Shown one piece after another: positions 1 through 10,168 of a DNA stretch of 64,000 bases. The stretch comes from Coptis chinensis. Lineage: Eukaryota; Streptophyta; Magnoliopsida; Ranunculales; Ranunculaceae. The position numbers were made by a program, and so were the translations under genes. The first letter of the stretch is position 1; every line of letters begins with the position of its first letter. The notes under the pieces are model-generated. The model saw only the letters and a list, made by a program, of their open reading frames with translations. It made no database searches and was not told the DNA's origin. The DNA lies in contig CM027382.1 of assembly GCA_015680905.1 (NCBI GenBank), forward strand, positions 12,497,501 through 12,561,500. The letters are read 5' to 3'.

Positions 1-1200
1 TGTAAAAGATTGAATAGGTTGTTGCAAGGCAGAAAACAACATCAGCTTACAACACATGATAGTTTACTTAAACGACTTTTTCCATATACATTTTTTAGAA
101 TATGGGTTTTAGAAATTAAATGTAGTCAAGTTTTTCCCATAGATATAGTTCTTTTATAACCACCAGAATTTCAAACTTTGCTAAATAAGGGGTTCAGTCT
201 TTAACTTTTTCCACAGTAAGAACATTGGGCAGTATCCAAATCAAAGGCTCAAGCATTAACTATGGGAACCTATGAAAGATTAGATGACCTTTGGTGTTTT
301 ATACATGTCAATATGTGACACAAAGGGGGAGTTGAATTTTTGGGCTTGGCCTTGCTTGGCAACCTTTAAGCTTAAGGGAAACACTTGCACAACTTTCATT
401 ATAGGCAATCAAATAATTTGGATGACTTATTATTATTAATTTTTATCTTCATATATACACATTTCAAATGTGAATCGTACTACATTTTGCGTGTTAACTA
501 ATTCCATCTTGAGAAGTTTGTAATGCAAATTTTTAGATCTAAATTGTCAGTTTAGGTATTGCTATAGTGGGTTGCTCCGACCCACTCGAGCGGTTTTGTA
601 GCTTCAAAATTTATGCATGCTACACTTTAGCCCATGATATATAGTTGTTTTAGCTATATGGAGAATAAACTTTAATTTTGTTTTTATATTTATTTTTCTC
701 CATGAAATGTATTATGATATCATATGAAATTAGGTATGATAACATTTGCATGCATTAAGCTAATTTTAGTGTGTTATTCTTTAACAGGTATGATCAATTG
801 GTTGCATTACAGGAAACAGTAGTTGTATAATATGGAGGTCAAATTAATTATCTCCTGCTATGTGCCCAAGACATATTGCTTTTTGGATAGTTCTTCGTGA
901 AATGTAGTTAGATTGCATTGGCACATTATCTGCACCAAGGACGTTTATAATAGATGAAGCAGTACGTTGCAAACATGGTCTTATTGCTACGTTCGTAGGA
1001 TGCTTAGTGACAGTTGAGGTCAATGGATAAGTTTGGAGGACGTTAAGTAACAGTTGAGGTCTATGTCCCTATTACATGAATGTGTTATGGCCGCTACCTA
1101 GATTGGAGACTTTTAATTGTTACTGCACGATTATCTGCCATGCACACATTTTACTTTAATTATCTACTTTATGACAAAGACACTTTTTTAGTGAGTGTGA
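1..1200. other. AT-rich stretch without a recognisable gene
   Basis: I see no convincing coding region, RNA gene or transposon terminus here. The sequence is AT-rich and stop-dense in all frames. A short hairpin with GTGGGT and ACCCAC arms lies near 567-586, but nothing around it supports a function. Confidence 0.5.
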
Positions 1201-1613
1201 GGAAATGATATTAATAATTTTGCAAACCACAACTTCTCATGGGGAATGCATTCTTTGTCATCCCATACCCCAAGTATATATGTTATTATTGTTTTTCATT
1301 CTTTGTTTGTGTTTTTGTTTTTTCGTTACTTTTTTGTCAGATCTTGATTCTAAACCAGGTCATGGACATCTATACAAAAAGGTTATTTAAGTTTGGGAAA
1401 TACATTAGTGCATTGTTAGTTAAATTCATTATCAATCCAAAAAACAAACAAAATAGTGCATTGTTGATAGGAGACAATACGTGTAGCTCCAATTCAAAAA
1501 AAAAAAAAAACCCTACAAATTCCGACATATGCCACACATATCTGTGGATAGGAGACAGTACGTGTACCATGATTAATACCTACAAATTTCCATATAATAA
1601 ACACCTCATAACC

Positions 1614-1643
1614 AACCGTGGCGTAGCCACGGGTAATACCTAG
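1614..1643 (+). mobile_element. Helitron 3' terminus (hairpin plus CTAG end)
   Basis: A 7-bp perfect stem (CCGTGGC at 1616-1622, GCCACGG at 1626-1632, loop GTA) is followed about 7 nt later by CTAG at 1640-1643 and then a T. A hairpin shortly before CTRR, inserted next to T, is the diagnostic 3' end of plant Helitrons. The 5' TC end could not be placed. The 200 bases upstream contain two diverged copies of a 'GATAGGAGACARTACGTGTA' motif (about 1467 and 1548) that probably belong to the same element. Confidence 0.75.
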
Positions 1644-2570
1644 TGACTAAATAACTTTGAGGGTAGATGATGCAAATGGAGACGTACGCGCTAGAATCAA
1701 AGTGAAAATGGTTATAATAAATGATTTCAATTGTAGTTGTATGTCATGATGAATTTGATAAGAATATGTACGCTAATGCATTTTATTGATCTCGTACCAT
1801 TTATAAATATTTCGTTTTCATTTTTAGATTCATTCCAGTTTCATTAAGTTTAACATTCTCGAGCTAGTTACCAAACAAAAAAAAAAACACTCAGCTCTCC
1901 ATTTGCTAATATATGAAGCTGAGTACGATGAGACGACCACAATGGAGTCATATGAAGCTGCTGAGGTTATTTATTTATTTGTTACTAGTGAAAGCAGTGG
2001 TAGCTACACAAGTTTTGGCGTTTCTCTCGATGTTAAATGAACGGTATGATCACGTACTACTTTTGAAAATTTTCTTTATGAAATTACTTGTTGGAAGAAT
2101 TCGAACTATAGCTATAGCTATGAGTTTGAGCATCCAATGGCACGACAAAACTGGTAACACTATCAAAGTATCAAGTGTATTTTAATACCAACTAAGCACA
2201 ACCACCAAAGTAAGGGCCTGTAACCACCAAACTAAACTGATTTTCTTAAAATTATGGATTAGATGTTCTAGAAATAGTATGAGGTAATTACTACAAAACC
2301 ACAAGTCATTAGAGTAATTGAGAAGCTTTCATATTCGTTAGGTGGTATACAAATTGGCCAATTAACCATTATATTTTCAGCTTTAGGGACAAAGAAGAAG
2401 ATTTAAGAACGCCTCTTAGGAGCACTCCAACTGTGTCTACAAAGAGATAACGCGGAAATTAATTAGGGTAGGAGGACATCAGAGCTTCATTCAACAAGTG
2501 AAACAATAAGGAAACCAGAAACGAAGGAACTGCAACATTTTTCCATTTTGCATATTTAGACCATTAAATC
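1644..2570. other. Non-coding or decayed sequence between the Helitron and a kinase pseudogene
   Basis: The only sizeable open frame (1913-2185, plus, 90 codons) is hydrophobic near its start and resembles no family I recognise. It lies just upstream of a dead receptor-kinase gene and may be a remnant of that gene's N-terminal or membrane region. I cannot support a product. Confidence 0.3.
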
Positions 2571-2577
2571 AAAATTC

Positions 2578-3335
2578 GAGGGTACTGCCAAATTTGGAAG
2601 TATCTACAAAGGCCAACTTTCTGATGGTGTGCCAGTAGCCGTTCAGGTACTAAAGGATGGTGAGAAGCATGTATCTAAACTGCAGTTTATGAGTAGCGTG
2701 AACTTAATGGGAAAATTTTGCCATCCAAACTTAGTTAGACTCTATGGATTTTCCTATCTTGGCGGAGGTTCAAAAGCCCTCGTCTATGAATACACACGGG
2801 GCTAAGAACTTTAGATAAGATTTTATCTGAGGAGAATCAAGAGTGGGAAAAGTTGTATGGGATTGCAACAGGCACAACAAAGGGGCTCTCCTATTTGCAT
2901 AATGTGCTCATTGATTCAAGTATTTGTCCTAAGATTAAGAATTATGGACTGACTAAACTTTATAACAAATATTGGAATCCTGTCTCATTCTCAAACTTTA
3001 ATGTGATTTATGCATATGCTGCTCTAGAGTTCCAGAAGCCAGCGGAACCAATAACAGGCGTCTTTGATGTTTACTGCTTTGGGTTAATGTTATTTGAAGT
3101 TCTTTGCAATTGTTGTAAGAATACTAATGTCAGGGATCACTCCTTCATATGAAAATTTGGGAGATGTTTAAGAATGGACGATTTGAGAAACTTAGGGAGG
3201 GCCTTGGCATTGAGGAGAAGGACAGAGTAAAAGTAGAGACATTGTCTTCGGTTGCATTGAGATGTGTCTTTCAATGAGCACTGTGGTGAAGATGCTCGAG
3301 GAGGAGAATCCCACGCTCAAATTCTGAGTCATGAG
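2578..3335 (+). pseudogene. Receptor-like serine/threonine kinase pseudogene (kinase-domain remnant)
   Basis: Translated pieces match the kinase domain of plant receptor-like kinases (LRK10L/PR5K-type), in order: a degenerate glycine loop (GTAKFGSIYKG, about 2581-2613), the N-lobe (HPNLVRLYGF), an IATGTTKGLSYLH helix (from about 2859), the activation segment and subdomain IX (FDVYCFGLMLFEVL, about 3062-3103), and a C-terminal VVKMLEEENPTL piece near 3283-3315. The ATP-binding lysine of the VAVK motif is Q (VAVQVLKD). The HRD catalytic loop is absent, because the sequence jumps from SYLHN to VLIDSS. The DFG motif reads NYG. The frame breaks near 2805 and again after about 3150. No extracellular or membrane segment is visible upstream. 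With all three catalytic motifs lost and the frame broken, this is a dead gene copy rather than a working pseudokinase. Certainty about the kinase family is high; the exact subfamily is a guess. Confidence 0.85.
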
Positions 3336-3489
3336 CAGCAAAGCAAAGAGCAATCTTTAATCTTCAATCTATTTTGTGGAACATGTCCAAAAATATTCCA
3401 AATCCTGATTTCCGCAAGTTCAAACATTAGTCCCACATCGGGTGCTTGAATGTGTTTCTAACACTATATAACTCAATTTGTCACAATAT

Positions 3490-3675
3490 GTTTCGCCAAG
3501 GGGCGGGGCGGGGGTATTGACTCCCCATAAAATGGGACTAGCACCCTTTTTGGATGATACATGTCATATAATATCCATTTTTCTCTCTATATATGGGATG
3601 ATATATGACATATAACATCCAAAAGGGGTGCTAGTCCCATTTTATGGTGTGCCAATACCGCGTCCCTTCGCGAAG
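3490..3675. repeat. Foldback MITE, about 185 bp
   Basis: The two halves are near-perfect inverted repeats. The arm at 3513-3576 (GGTATTG...GGGACTAGCACCC...) is mirrored by 3592-3659 (...GGGTGCTAGTCCC...CAATACC). Weaker complementarity extends outward to TTCGCCAAGGG and CCCTTCGCGAA. A short AT-rich loop separates the arms. This is typical of a non-autonomous foldback DNA element; no target duplication could be fixed. Confidence 0.7.
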
Positions 3676-4270
3676 CTGGGTATTGTAACCTTAGTGGGGC
3701 ATAAAATTTGATGAATTGTTAGGGCATGGGCCTATCAAGCGGCATAGTGCTTTGACCCTGTATTTGTCGAGCCCACCCGAAAGGGGCATCACAGTGATGT
3801 ACGAAGTCTAGGCTAGGCAGCGAGAGAGGTACCTCCTAATTAAACATTAAACTTTTTTATTTGTTGAATTACTAATACATAGCTACTAATACATAGCCCA
3901 AGCCCAACCGAAGCCCGGTTAAAAACACCCAACCAAATGCCGAAAAGTCCAACAGCCTTTGTAGACTTCAATAATGTTCTACTGCTCTTGTTGTCCCTTA
4001 TATCCTGCCCGCACTCTATAAGTCTTTAGATCTGTCATGTCATAAATTAGATCCAAAAGTTAGGATTGCTTTTGGGGGCCCACACTATTCTTTTTATTAG
4101 ATATATAAAGTTATATTCTTTATAGCTTTTATAATCAAATGAATTATTGTGAATTGTTAGATATGTTTTTGTTCTCAAGCACTCTCTCCCGTCTATAAAA
4201 ATCAAATTTGCAAATCCAACCGGTAAAAAAATGGGTCAAAAGTTCAATTTCGTAAACAATATATATATAT
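3676..4270. other. Intergenic, nothing recognised
   Basis: There is no open frame of interest, and no family resemblance, RNA gene or transposon end could be supported. A tandem duplication of 'actaatacatagc' is visible near 3868-3897. Confidence 0.4.
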
Positions 4271-4664
4271 GCTCCTAAAATGACTTTAAATAAGGACTTT
4301 AAATAAGTACCAAATCTAAAACACCCATAACTTCACATACAAAATGATTTAAAACATAATCTTTTGTGAATATGATCTACTAACCATAAAGAACATTTCT
4401 ACAAAAATTCAACTCGTTTGACAATTTTTAACATCGGCAAAATATGATTGCAAAAACTAGACATTTCTGAACTATTAAATATTTTTTCAAAAATGGACAA
4501 CAATTTTTATCTAAGTTAGAGGATATCAAACAAGTTGAATTTTTGTAGAGATGTTCTATATAGTTAGTAGATAATATGCACAAAAGATTAGGTTTTAAAT
4601 CATTTTGTAGGTGAAGTTGTGGGTGTTTTAGATTTGATACTTATTTAAGGTCATTTTCGGAGCC
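4271..4664. repeat. Foldback MITE (TA-flanked), about 394 bp
   Basis: The element has long terminal inverted repeats: GCTCCTAAAATGACTTTAAA at the left and the complement of TTTAAGGTCATTTTCGGAGC at the right. Most of the interior is also self-complementary (for example CATACAAAATGATTTAAAA against TTTTAAATCATTTTGTAGG). It sits in TA repeats. The interior resembles the foldback elements at 7837-8697, so they probably belong to one superfamily. Confidence 0.75.
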
Positions 4665-4684
4665 GGGTTGTATATATGTATATA

Positions 4685-5136
4685 CTAGCTTACAGGCCCG
4701 TGCATACGCACCGATTCTTTTGAAAACATTTAGATTTTTTTTAGAAAAAGTGGGACTACCGTTTTAGTCGCTAACCTGTTTTAATTTTCTAACAAATTGT
4801 TTTAAATAAAGTTTTAATTAAGTTTTAAAAACCCGTTTTTTCAATTGGAAGAGAGATTCTGTTTTAGTAGGAGAATGATTCTTGTTTTCTCTTAATTTTC
4901 AATAGGAGAGGAATTCCCATTTTAATAGGAGAAAGATTCTCGCTTTAATTAGAAGTGTTATAATTTGTTTTAATAGGAGAAGAATTCCCGTTATAATAGG
5001 AGAGGAATTTCCGTTGTAAAAAAGAATTTTTGTTTTTCAAATAGAAAAGAAATTCCTATTTTAATAAGAGATGACGTGGAATTTTAATAGAGCTAAAAAA
5101 ATACCTCTTGTGGGAGCTTTAATATTAAGATATAGA
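4685..5136 (-). mobile_element. Non-autonomous Helitron, copy A of a tandem array
   Basis: Read on the minus strand, it starts with TCTATATCTTAATATTAAAG (the 5' TC end at 5136) and ends with a GTGC...GCAC hairpin followed by CTAG next to T (CTAG at 4685-4688). It contains degenerate internal repeats of the type 'TTTTAATAGGAGA-GATTC'. Its 5' end abuts the CTAG of copy B with no spacer. Confidence 0.7.
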
Positions 5137-6940
5137 CTAGAAAGTAAACCCATGCATACGCACCGACTCTTTTAAATACTTATTCAACAATCATAACCTA
5201 TGTTGCATGGACACGGATGTGGACACTGACGCGGACGCGGACGCAGACACGGCGACTCGGCTGTAACTCAAAAAAATAGGATGCGGACGCAAATTGGACG
5301 CGGGAATTAAATAATATATGTAATTTTATTTTATTTTAATAATTGAACATTACAATTTATAAACTAATTCATATGTATCATAAAATTCATGATTACTCAA
5401 AATAAACATCCACAAAGTTAAACAAACATATTAATATAGTATTTAATCAAACTTCTCGTAAGTCTTAACTCTTAAGTCTTAACAAAACAAAAACCAAAAT
5501 AAAACCCAGAAGGCCACAAGAAACATAGTAATTAGTAAAGAAAGAGCCCTAGAATTCCACAAGACAACATGATCAATTTTCTTCTCCCTCTTCCGCTTCT
5601 TCTCCAATTCGATTGAGCTCATCTTCAATGCTAGACTTGCGAGATTTGGGTGTTGTGTTCTGCGGACAGATAGAGAGACAAACTAGGATTAAACCCCAAG
5701 TCAAAAACATTAATCACAATAACCACTATTGTGTATTCTAATAACTATACATCTATTCTAATTTTGGTGATAGTTTCTTCAATAATCTAACAATTCTAAA
5801 TTCTCAACCATCAACAGTATAGATAATTACGTCAAAAAACACAAAGTTTATGAACTTGCAATGGGTGTTGTCAGAACACGAACTGAGAAACAGTTATAGA
5901 TAAATCTGAACACTTTAGAGCAAATTAACCTCTTATTAATCTTCACTAACAAAAATGTTTCTTTACTTGTGTAGTTGTGTTGCAAGTTAAAACCCAAAAT
6001 TAAAAGAAAAAAGAAAAAACGTACCTGAATGAACAAGGTGGTTGAAAGGCTTTAGAGAAGAATTAAACCCTCTTCTTCTTTTGCAACTTCTGTTTGAAAG
6101 GTGGTTGAAACTTGAAAGGTGTAATTGGGTTTATTTTCATTTAGCAGTTCAAGTGGATGGCGCATAATGGATTTTATTCTTTTCTGTTTTTAGTTTGAGT
6201 GTAATAAGTTCGATGATTCAAATTACACCATTTCCAAATCTCAAAATCATGCCATTTCCAGTAGAGGCGAGGTGAGAATCAGAGAATGAGGTCGTGGACT
6301 CGTGGGCTACTGGGCTTTTTCCTTTTCTTTTTTTTCTTATTTGTTTTCAAAATGTTTTGAGGTTGACCCGTGTCTTGACCTTGGTTTGACCGCGTCCCAA
6401 ACGCGTCTTGACTTGCGTCCAATGTCATTGACCGTGTCGGACACACGTCGAAACCGCGTCCATCCCCGCGTCCGCGTCCGATGCGGACACAGCCCTGTGC
6501 GTCCGTGCTTTAGAGATCATAACTATACATATATAAATTTTATAACAAATCATGATTCATGTTTTCATCGTTAACCCGTTTTAATTTCTTAAAAAAATAT
6601 TTTAATCAAGTCTTAAAAGCCCGTTTTAATTTCTCAATAAATTATTTTAATTAAGTTTTAAAAACCCATTTTTTAATTGAGAGAGGGATCCCGTTTTAAT
6701 TTAGAAGTGTGATTTCCATTTTTAATAGGAGAAGGATTCTCGTTTTAATTAGAAGTGTTAGATTTTTCTTTTTCAATAAATGAGGAATTTTCATTATAAT
6801 AGGAGAAGGATTTCCGTTTTAATTAAAAGTGTTAGATTTTTTTTTCAATAGAAAAAGAATTCTCGTTTTAATAAGAGTTGATGATGTTGAATTTTAAGAG
6901 AGCTAAAAAAATACCCATTGTGGGAGCTTTAATATTAAGA
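5137..6940 (-). mobile_element. Non-autonomous Helitron, copy B, interrupted by a hAT element
   Basis: CTAG lies at 5137-5140, followed by the family's hairpin region (CATGCATACGCACCG). The other end, AATATTAAGA, is at 6931-6940. Without the 1318-bp hAT insertion and its 8-bp duplication the copy is about 478 bp, close to copies A and C. The segment flanking the hAT (AACAATCATAACTATACAT) is found uninterrupted in copy C, which confirms the insertion boundaries. Confidence 0.7.
5198..6515. mobile_element. hAT-type non-autonomous DNA transposon, 1318 bp
   Basis: It is flanked by perfect 8-bp target duplications ATCATAAC (5190-5197 and 6516-6523), the length made by hAT transposases. The imperfect terminal inverted repeats are CTATGTTGCATGGACAC and the complement of GCGTCCGTGCTTTAGAG. 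The first and last 100 bp are rich in GACGCGGAC/GTCCGCGTC repeats, a subterminal feature. Short frames inside (6302-6574 plus, 5848-6036 minus) resemble no transposase. It is inserted in Helitron copy B. A short relative sits at 62552-62721. Confidence 0.88.
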
Positions 6941-7424
6941 CTATAAATTAGACCGTGCATACATACTTGACCGCTTTTAAAAACTTGTTCAACAATCATA
7001 ACTATACATATATAAATTTTCTAACAAACCGTGATTCATGTTTTCATCGCTAACCCATTTTAATTTCCTAACAAATTATTTTAATCAAGTCTTAAAAACC
7101 CGTTTAAATTTCTCAACAAATTATTTTAATCAAGTTTGAATAAAAACCCGTTTTTTAATTGAGGGAGGGATGCTGTTTTAATTTAGAAGTGTGATTCCCA
7201 TTTTTAATAGGAGAATGATTCTCGTTTTAATTAGAAGTGTTAGATTTTTCTTTTTCAATAGGGGAGAAATTTCCACTATAATAGGATAAAGATTCCCGTT
7301 TTAATTAAAAGTGTTAAAATTTCTTTTTTCAATAAGAGAAGAATTCCCATTTTAATAGGAGTTTATGATGTGGAATTTTAAGAGAGCTCGAAAAATACCC
7401 TTTGTGGGAGCTTTAATATTAAGA
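6941..7424 (-). mobile_element. Non-autonomous Helitron, copy C
   Basis: The same family in the same orientation: a degenerate 3' end (CTAT instead of CTAG, 6941-6944), internal GGAGA-GATTCTCG repeats, and the 5' end AATATTAAGA ending at 7424. About 484 bp. It abuts copy D directly. Confidence 0.65.
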
Positions 7425-7768
7425 CTAGCTTGTAGGCCAGTGCATACGCACCGGCTCTTTTGAAAACATTTAGATTTTTTTTCTAACCCATTGACTACCG
7501 TTTTAGTCGATAACCCGTTTTAATTTTTTAACAAATTGTTTTAAATTAAGTTTTAAAAACTCGTTTTTTCAATTGGAAAAGAGATTTTGTTTTAATAGGA
7601 GAAGGATTCCCGCTTTAATTAGAAGTTTTAAAATTTGTTTTAATAGGATAAAAATTCTCGTTATAATAGAAGAGGAATTTATATTTTTTAAATAGGAGAG
7701 AAATTCCCGTTTTAATAGGAGATGATGTAGAATTTTAATAGAGCTCGAAAAATACCCTGTGTGGGAGC

Positions 7769-7775
<7 letters not shown>
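7425..7775 (-). mobile_element. Non-autonomous Helitron, copy D (short)
   Basis: CTAG at 7425-7428 is followed by the hairpin region GTGCATACGCACCGG. The other end (GAGCTTTAATAT) runs into a TA microsatellite, so its 5' TC end is obscured. It is most similar to copy A in its interior. Confidence 0.65.

Positions 7776-7836
<61 letters not shown>
7770..7836. repeat. (TA)n microsatellite
   Basis: About 66 bp of almost pure TA repeat lies between the last Helitron copy and a foldback MITE. Confidence 0.95.
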
Positions 7837-7838
<2 letters not shown>

Positions 7839-8233
7839 CTTCTCTAAAAAGTAGCTACTTAAGTTAATTTGAAAATAAGTACGTACTTAAAACTTCACCT
7901 ACAAAATGAATTCAAACCAAATTTTTTGTGGTTATGAAGTACTCACCATAATGATTATCTTCCCAAAATTTCAGCTCATTTGGAAATCTCTAACATAGAT
8001 AAAAATTGTTGTCATCTTTAAAAAGAAATCTAACGGTCCAGAAATGTTGAATTTTTGTAATCGTTTTTTGCCAATGTTAGAGGTTTCCAAATGAGCTGAA
8101 ATTTTGTAAAGATGATCTTAATATTGAGTATATCATATCCATAAAAAAATAGATTTAAATTCATTTTCTAGGTAAAATTTTACTTACGTACTTATTTTAA
8201 TGTTAACTTAAGTAGCTACTTTTTAGAAAATGA
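7837..8233. repeat. Foldback MITE, copy B1
   Basis: The terminal inverted repeats are TTCTCTAAAAAGTAGCTACT at the left and the complement, AGTAGCTACTTTTTAGAAAA, at the right. The interior is palindromic (CTTCACCTACAAAATGAATT against AATTCATTTTCTAGGTAAAA). Confidence 0.8.
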
Positions 8234-8237
8234 CTAT

Positions 8238-8299
8238 ATATGAAGTTTTACTTACGTACTTATTTTAAAGTTAACAAAGTAGCTACTTTCTAGAGAATG
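8238..8299. repeat. Truncated end of the same MITE family
   Basis: GAAGTTTTACTTACGTACTT...AGTAGCTACTTTCTAGAGAATGA matches only the right-hand end of the neighbouring copies. Confidence 0.7.
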
Positions 8300-8697
8300 A
8301 AAAGTAGCTACTTAAGTTAACTTTAAAATAAGTACATAAGTAAAATTTCACCTACAAAATGAATTCAATTTTTTTTTTTTTTTTTTTTATTTTATTTTTA
8401 TGAATCACTTATCATAAAGATTATTTCTACAAAATTTCAGCTTATTTGGAAACCTCTAACATAGATAAAAATTATTGGCATCTTTAAAAATAAATCTAAC
8501 GATCTAGAAATGTCGAGTTTTTGCAATAATATTTTGCCAATGTTTGAGGTTTCCAAATGAACTGAAATTTTATGGAGATGATTTTTATAGTGGGTATATC
8601 ATATCCACAAAACATTGATGTTGAATTCATTTTCTAGGTGAAGTTTTACCTACGTACTTATTTTAAATTAACTTAAGTAGCTACTTTTTAGAGTATA
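8300..8697. repeat. Foldback MITE, copy B2
   Basis: A second near-complete copy of the 7837-8233 family, running from AAAGTAGCTACTTAAGTTAA to TTAACTTAAGTAGCTACTTT. It has a long A/T homopolymer in the left half. A further end fragment (AAGTAGCTACTTTTTTAGAGAA) follows at about 8719-8743. Confidence 0.8.
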
Positions 8698-8748
8698 ACT
8701 AAATATATATATATTTCTTTAAGTAGCTACTTTTTTAGAGAATGACTA

Positions 8749-8749
<1 letters not shown>

Positions 8750-8840
<91 letters not shown>

Positions 8841-8882
8841 TATTTATTTATTTATTTATTATTATTATTATTATTTTATTTT
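8750..8882. repeat. (TA)n followed by (TTTA)n and (TTA)n microsatellite
   Basis: A TA repeat to about 8840 changes into TTTA and then TTA units up to about 8882. Confidence 0.95.
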
Positions 8883-9537
8883 AGAAAAGTGAAGTATTTA
8901 GTTAAAACTTAAAACAAAAGACAATCCAAAGCATATACAAAGGAACCAGAGCCGGCCGGAAGGCCAGACTAGTGAACAAAAAATAAAATAAAAATAAGCG
9001 AACGAGAGCCGGTTTAAGTCAATGAAATTGTCCGCATCCTCTTTGGACGAAGGTGGCTCAGAACTCACAGTAATCATCATTTTAGGTGATCGTTAGAAAG
9101 CTTTTTATACATACCAAACACAATCACCATGCCATAGAAACAATCCCATCCGAGTTCTTTCAGTTCTCATCTACAGTGGGCTGTAGGCAACTAGCTGCTT
9201 CTTATCCTACCAGCTGGTCATCATTGTGAATAAACAAGAATTGTAAGGTCAGAAGTAATGATAAAAGAAAGAGTTCGATCTTGCTTAAGTTGGTAACTTG
9301 GTTGCCAACATATTATAGTTTAACGGGTACCTTGATGTGTTTTCAATACCTGAATCCTTTGTAAGCTATATAGTTTCTTATCACTCTAGTTCACTTCCAG
9401 AGACTCTTCATGAGTTCATCCACAACTCAACTTACTCTAATGAATCTATGTCCGGAACCAAACCAGTATTGAGTATTGTACGACAAATCATTTGAACAGA
9501 GATCATTTCGATGGATGCGTATGCAAAATTTTGTACC
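8883..9537. other. Intergenic or first-intron sequence of the NPF gene, nothing recognised
   Basis: No coding exon could be recognised. The region lies upstream of the copia element that sits in the intron before the first visible NPF exon, so a short NPF 5' exon might be expected here or further left, but none is convincing. Confidence 0.4.
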
Positions 9538-9542
9538 CATGA

Positions 9543-10154
9543 TGTAGAGAAAAAAAGGGATTTTTTCTGCTTTCACGATCGATCGCCGCTTCCGAAGCAC
9601 GACCAGCCAGGGCTCGGTATGTTTGGCGACGATTCTCAAAGCGGCGCCAGCCTTCGATGCTCCAGTTGATTTTAAGCGACCAGCCTCGAAAGGGGAAGCG
9701 CCCGCCAGTCTTTTTGTTCGCGGGCCTCGCTACAAGAATCGCGATTTTTTTGTTTTAGTATAAAACAAAATCGCTTTTTGAAAACCTAACTTTTCCAAAA
9801 CCAAGAAAGAGAGTGATTACAAGAGAACAATTCTTTGTGAGTTGAGTGTTCATTCTTTGTGAGTGAATTAAGAGAGACTTATAATCTGTTACTCCGGACA
9901 TCTAGTAAAGCTTGGAACTCGCAGTGTGGACGTAGTAAAATTGCCGAAACCACGATATATCTCGTCTTGTGGTTTGTTCTTCTTTTACATTGATTGTTTT
10001 ATTTCATTTGCTTGTTATTTGATATTGAGAAGTGTTGGGATATTGCTTGGAGGGTGTTGAAGTCTTGTCTAGTTTGAAGGATCGATCTTTGTGTAGGATT
10101 GATCCGTTTGTTGCGGGTAACGTTGTTTCCGCGACCGCTTTTATATTCACAACA
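9543..10154 (+). repeat. 5' LTR of copia copy 1
   Basis: 612 bp, TG...CA. A TATA-like 'AGTATAAAAC' lies near 9756. The segment at about 9580-9740 is GC-rich, unlike the rest. Confidence 0.93.
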
Positions 10155-10168
10155 ATTGGTATCGAGCT
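10155..10168 (+). other. Primer-binding site of copia copy 1
   Basis: ATTGGTATCGAGCT follows the LTR immediately and resembles the complement of the initiator Met-tRNA 3' end used by most copia elements. Confidence 0.8.

Noticed and set aside
6302-6574. 90-codon open frame in the hAT element
   Set aside because: No transposase or other motif; it arises from CG-rich subterminal repeats.
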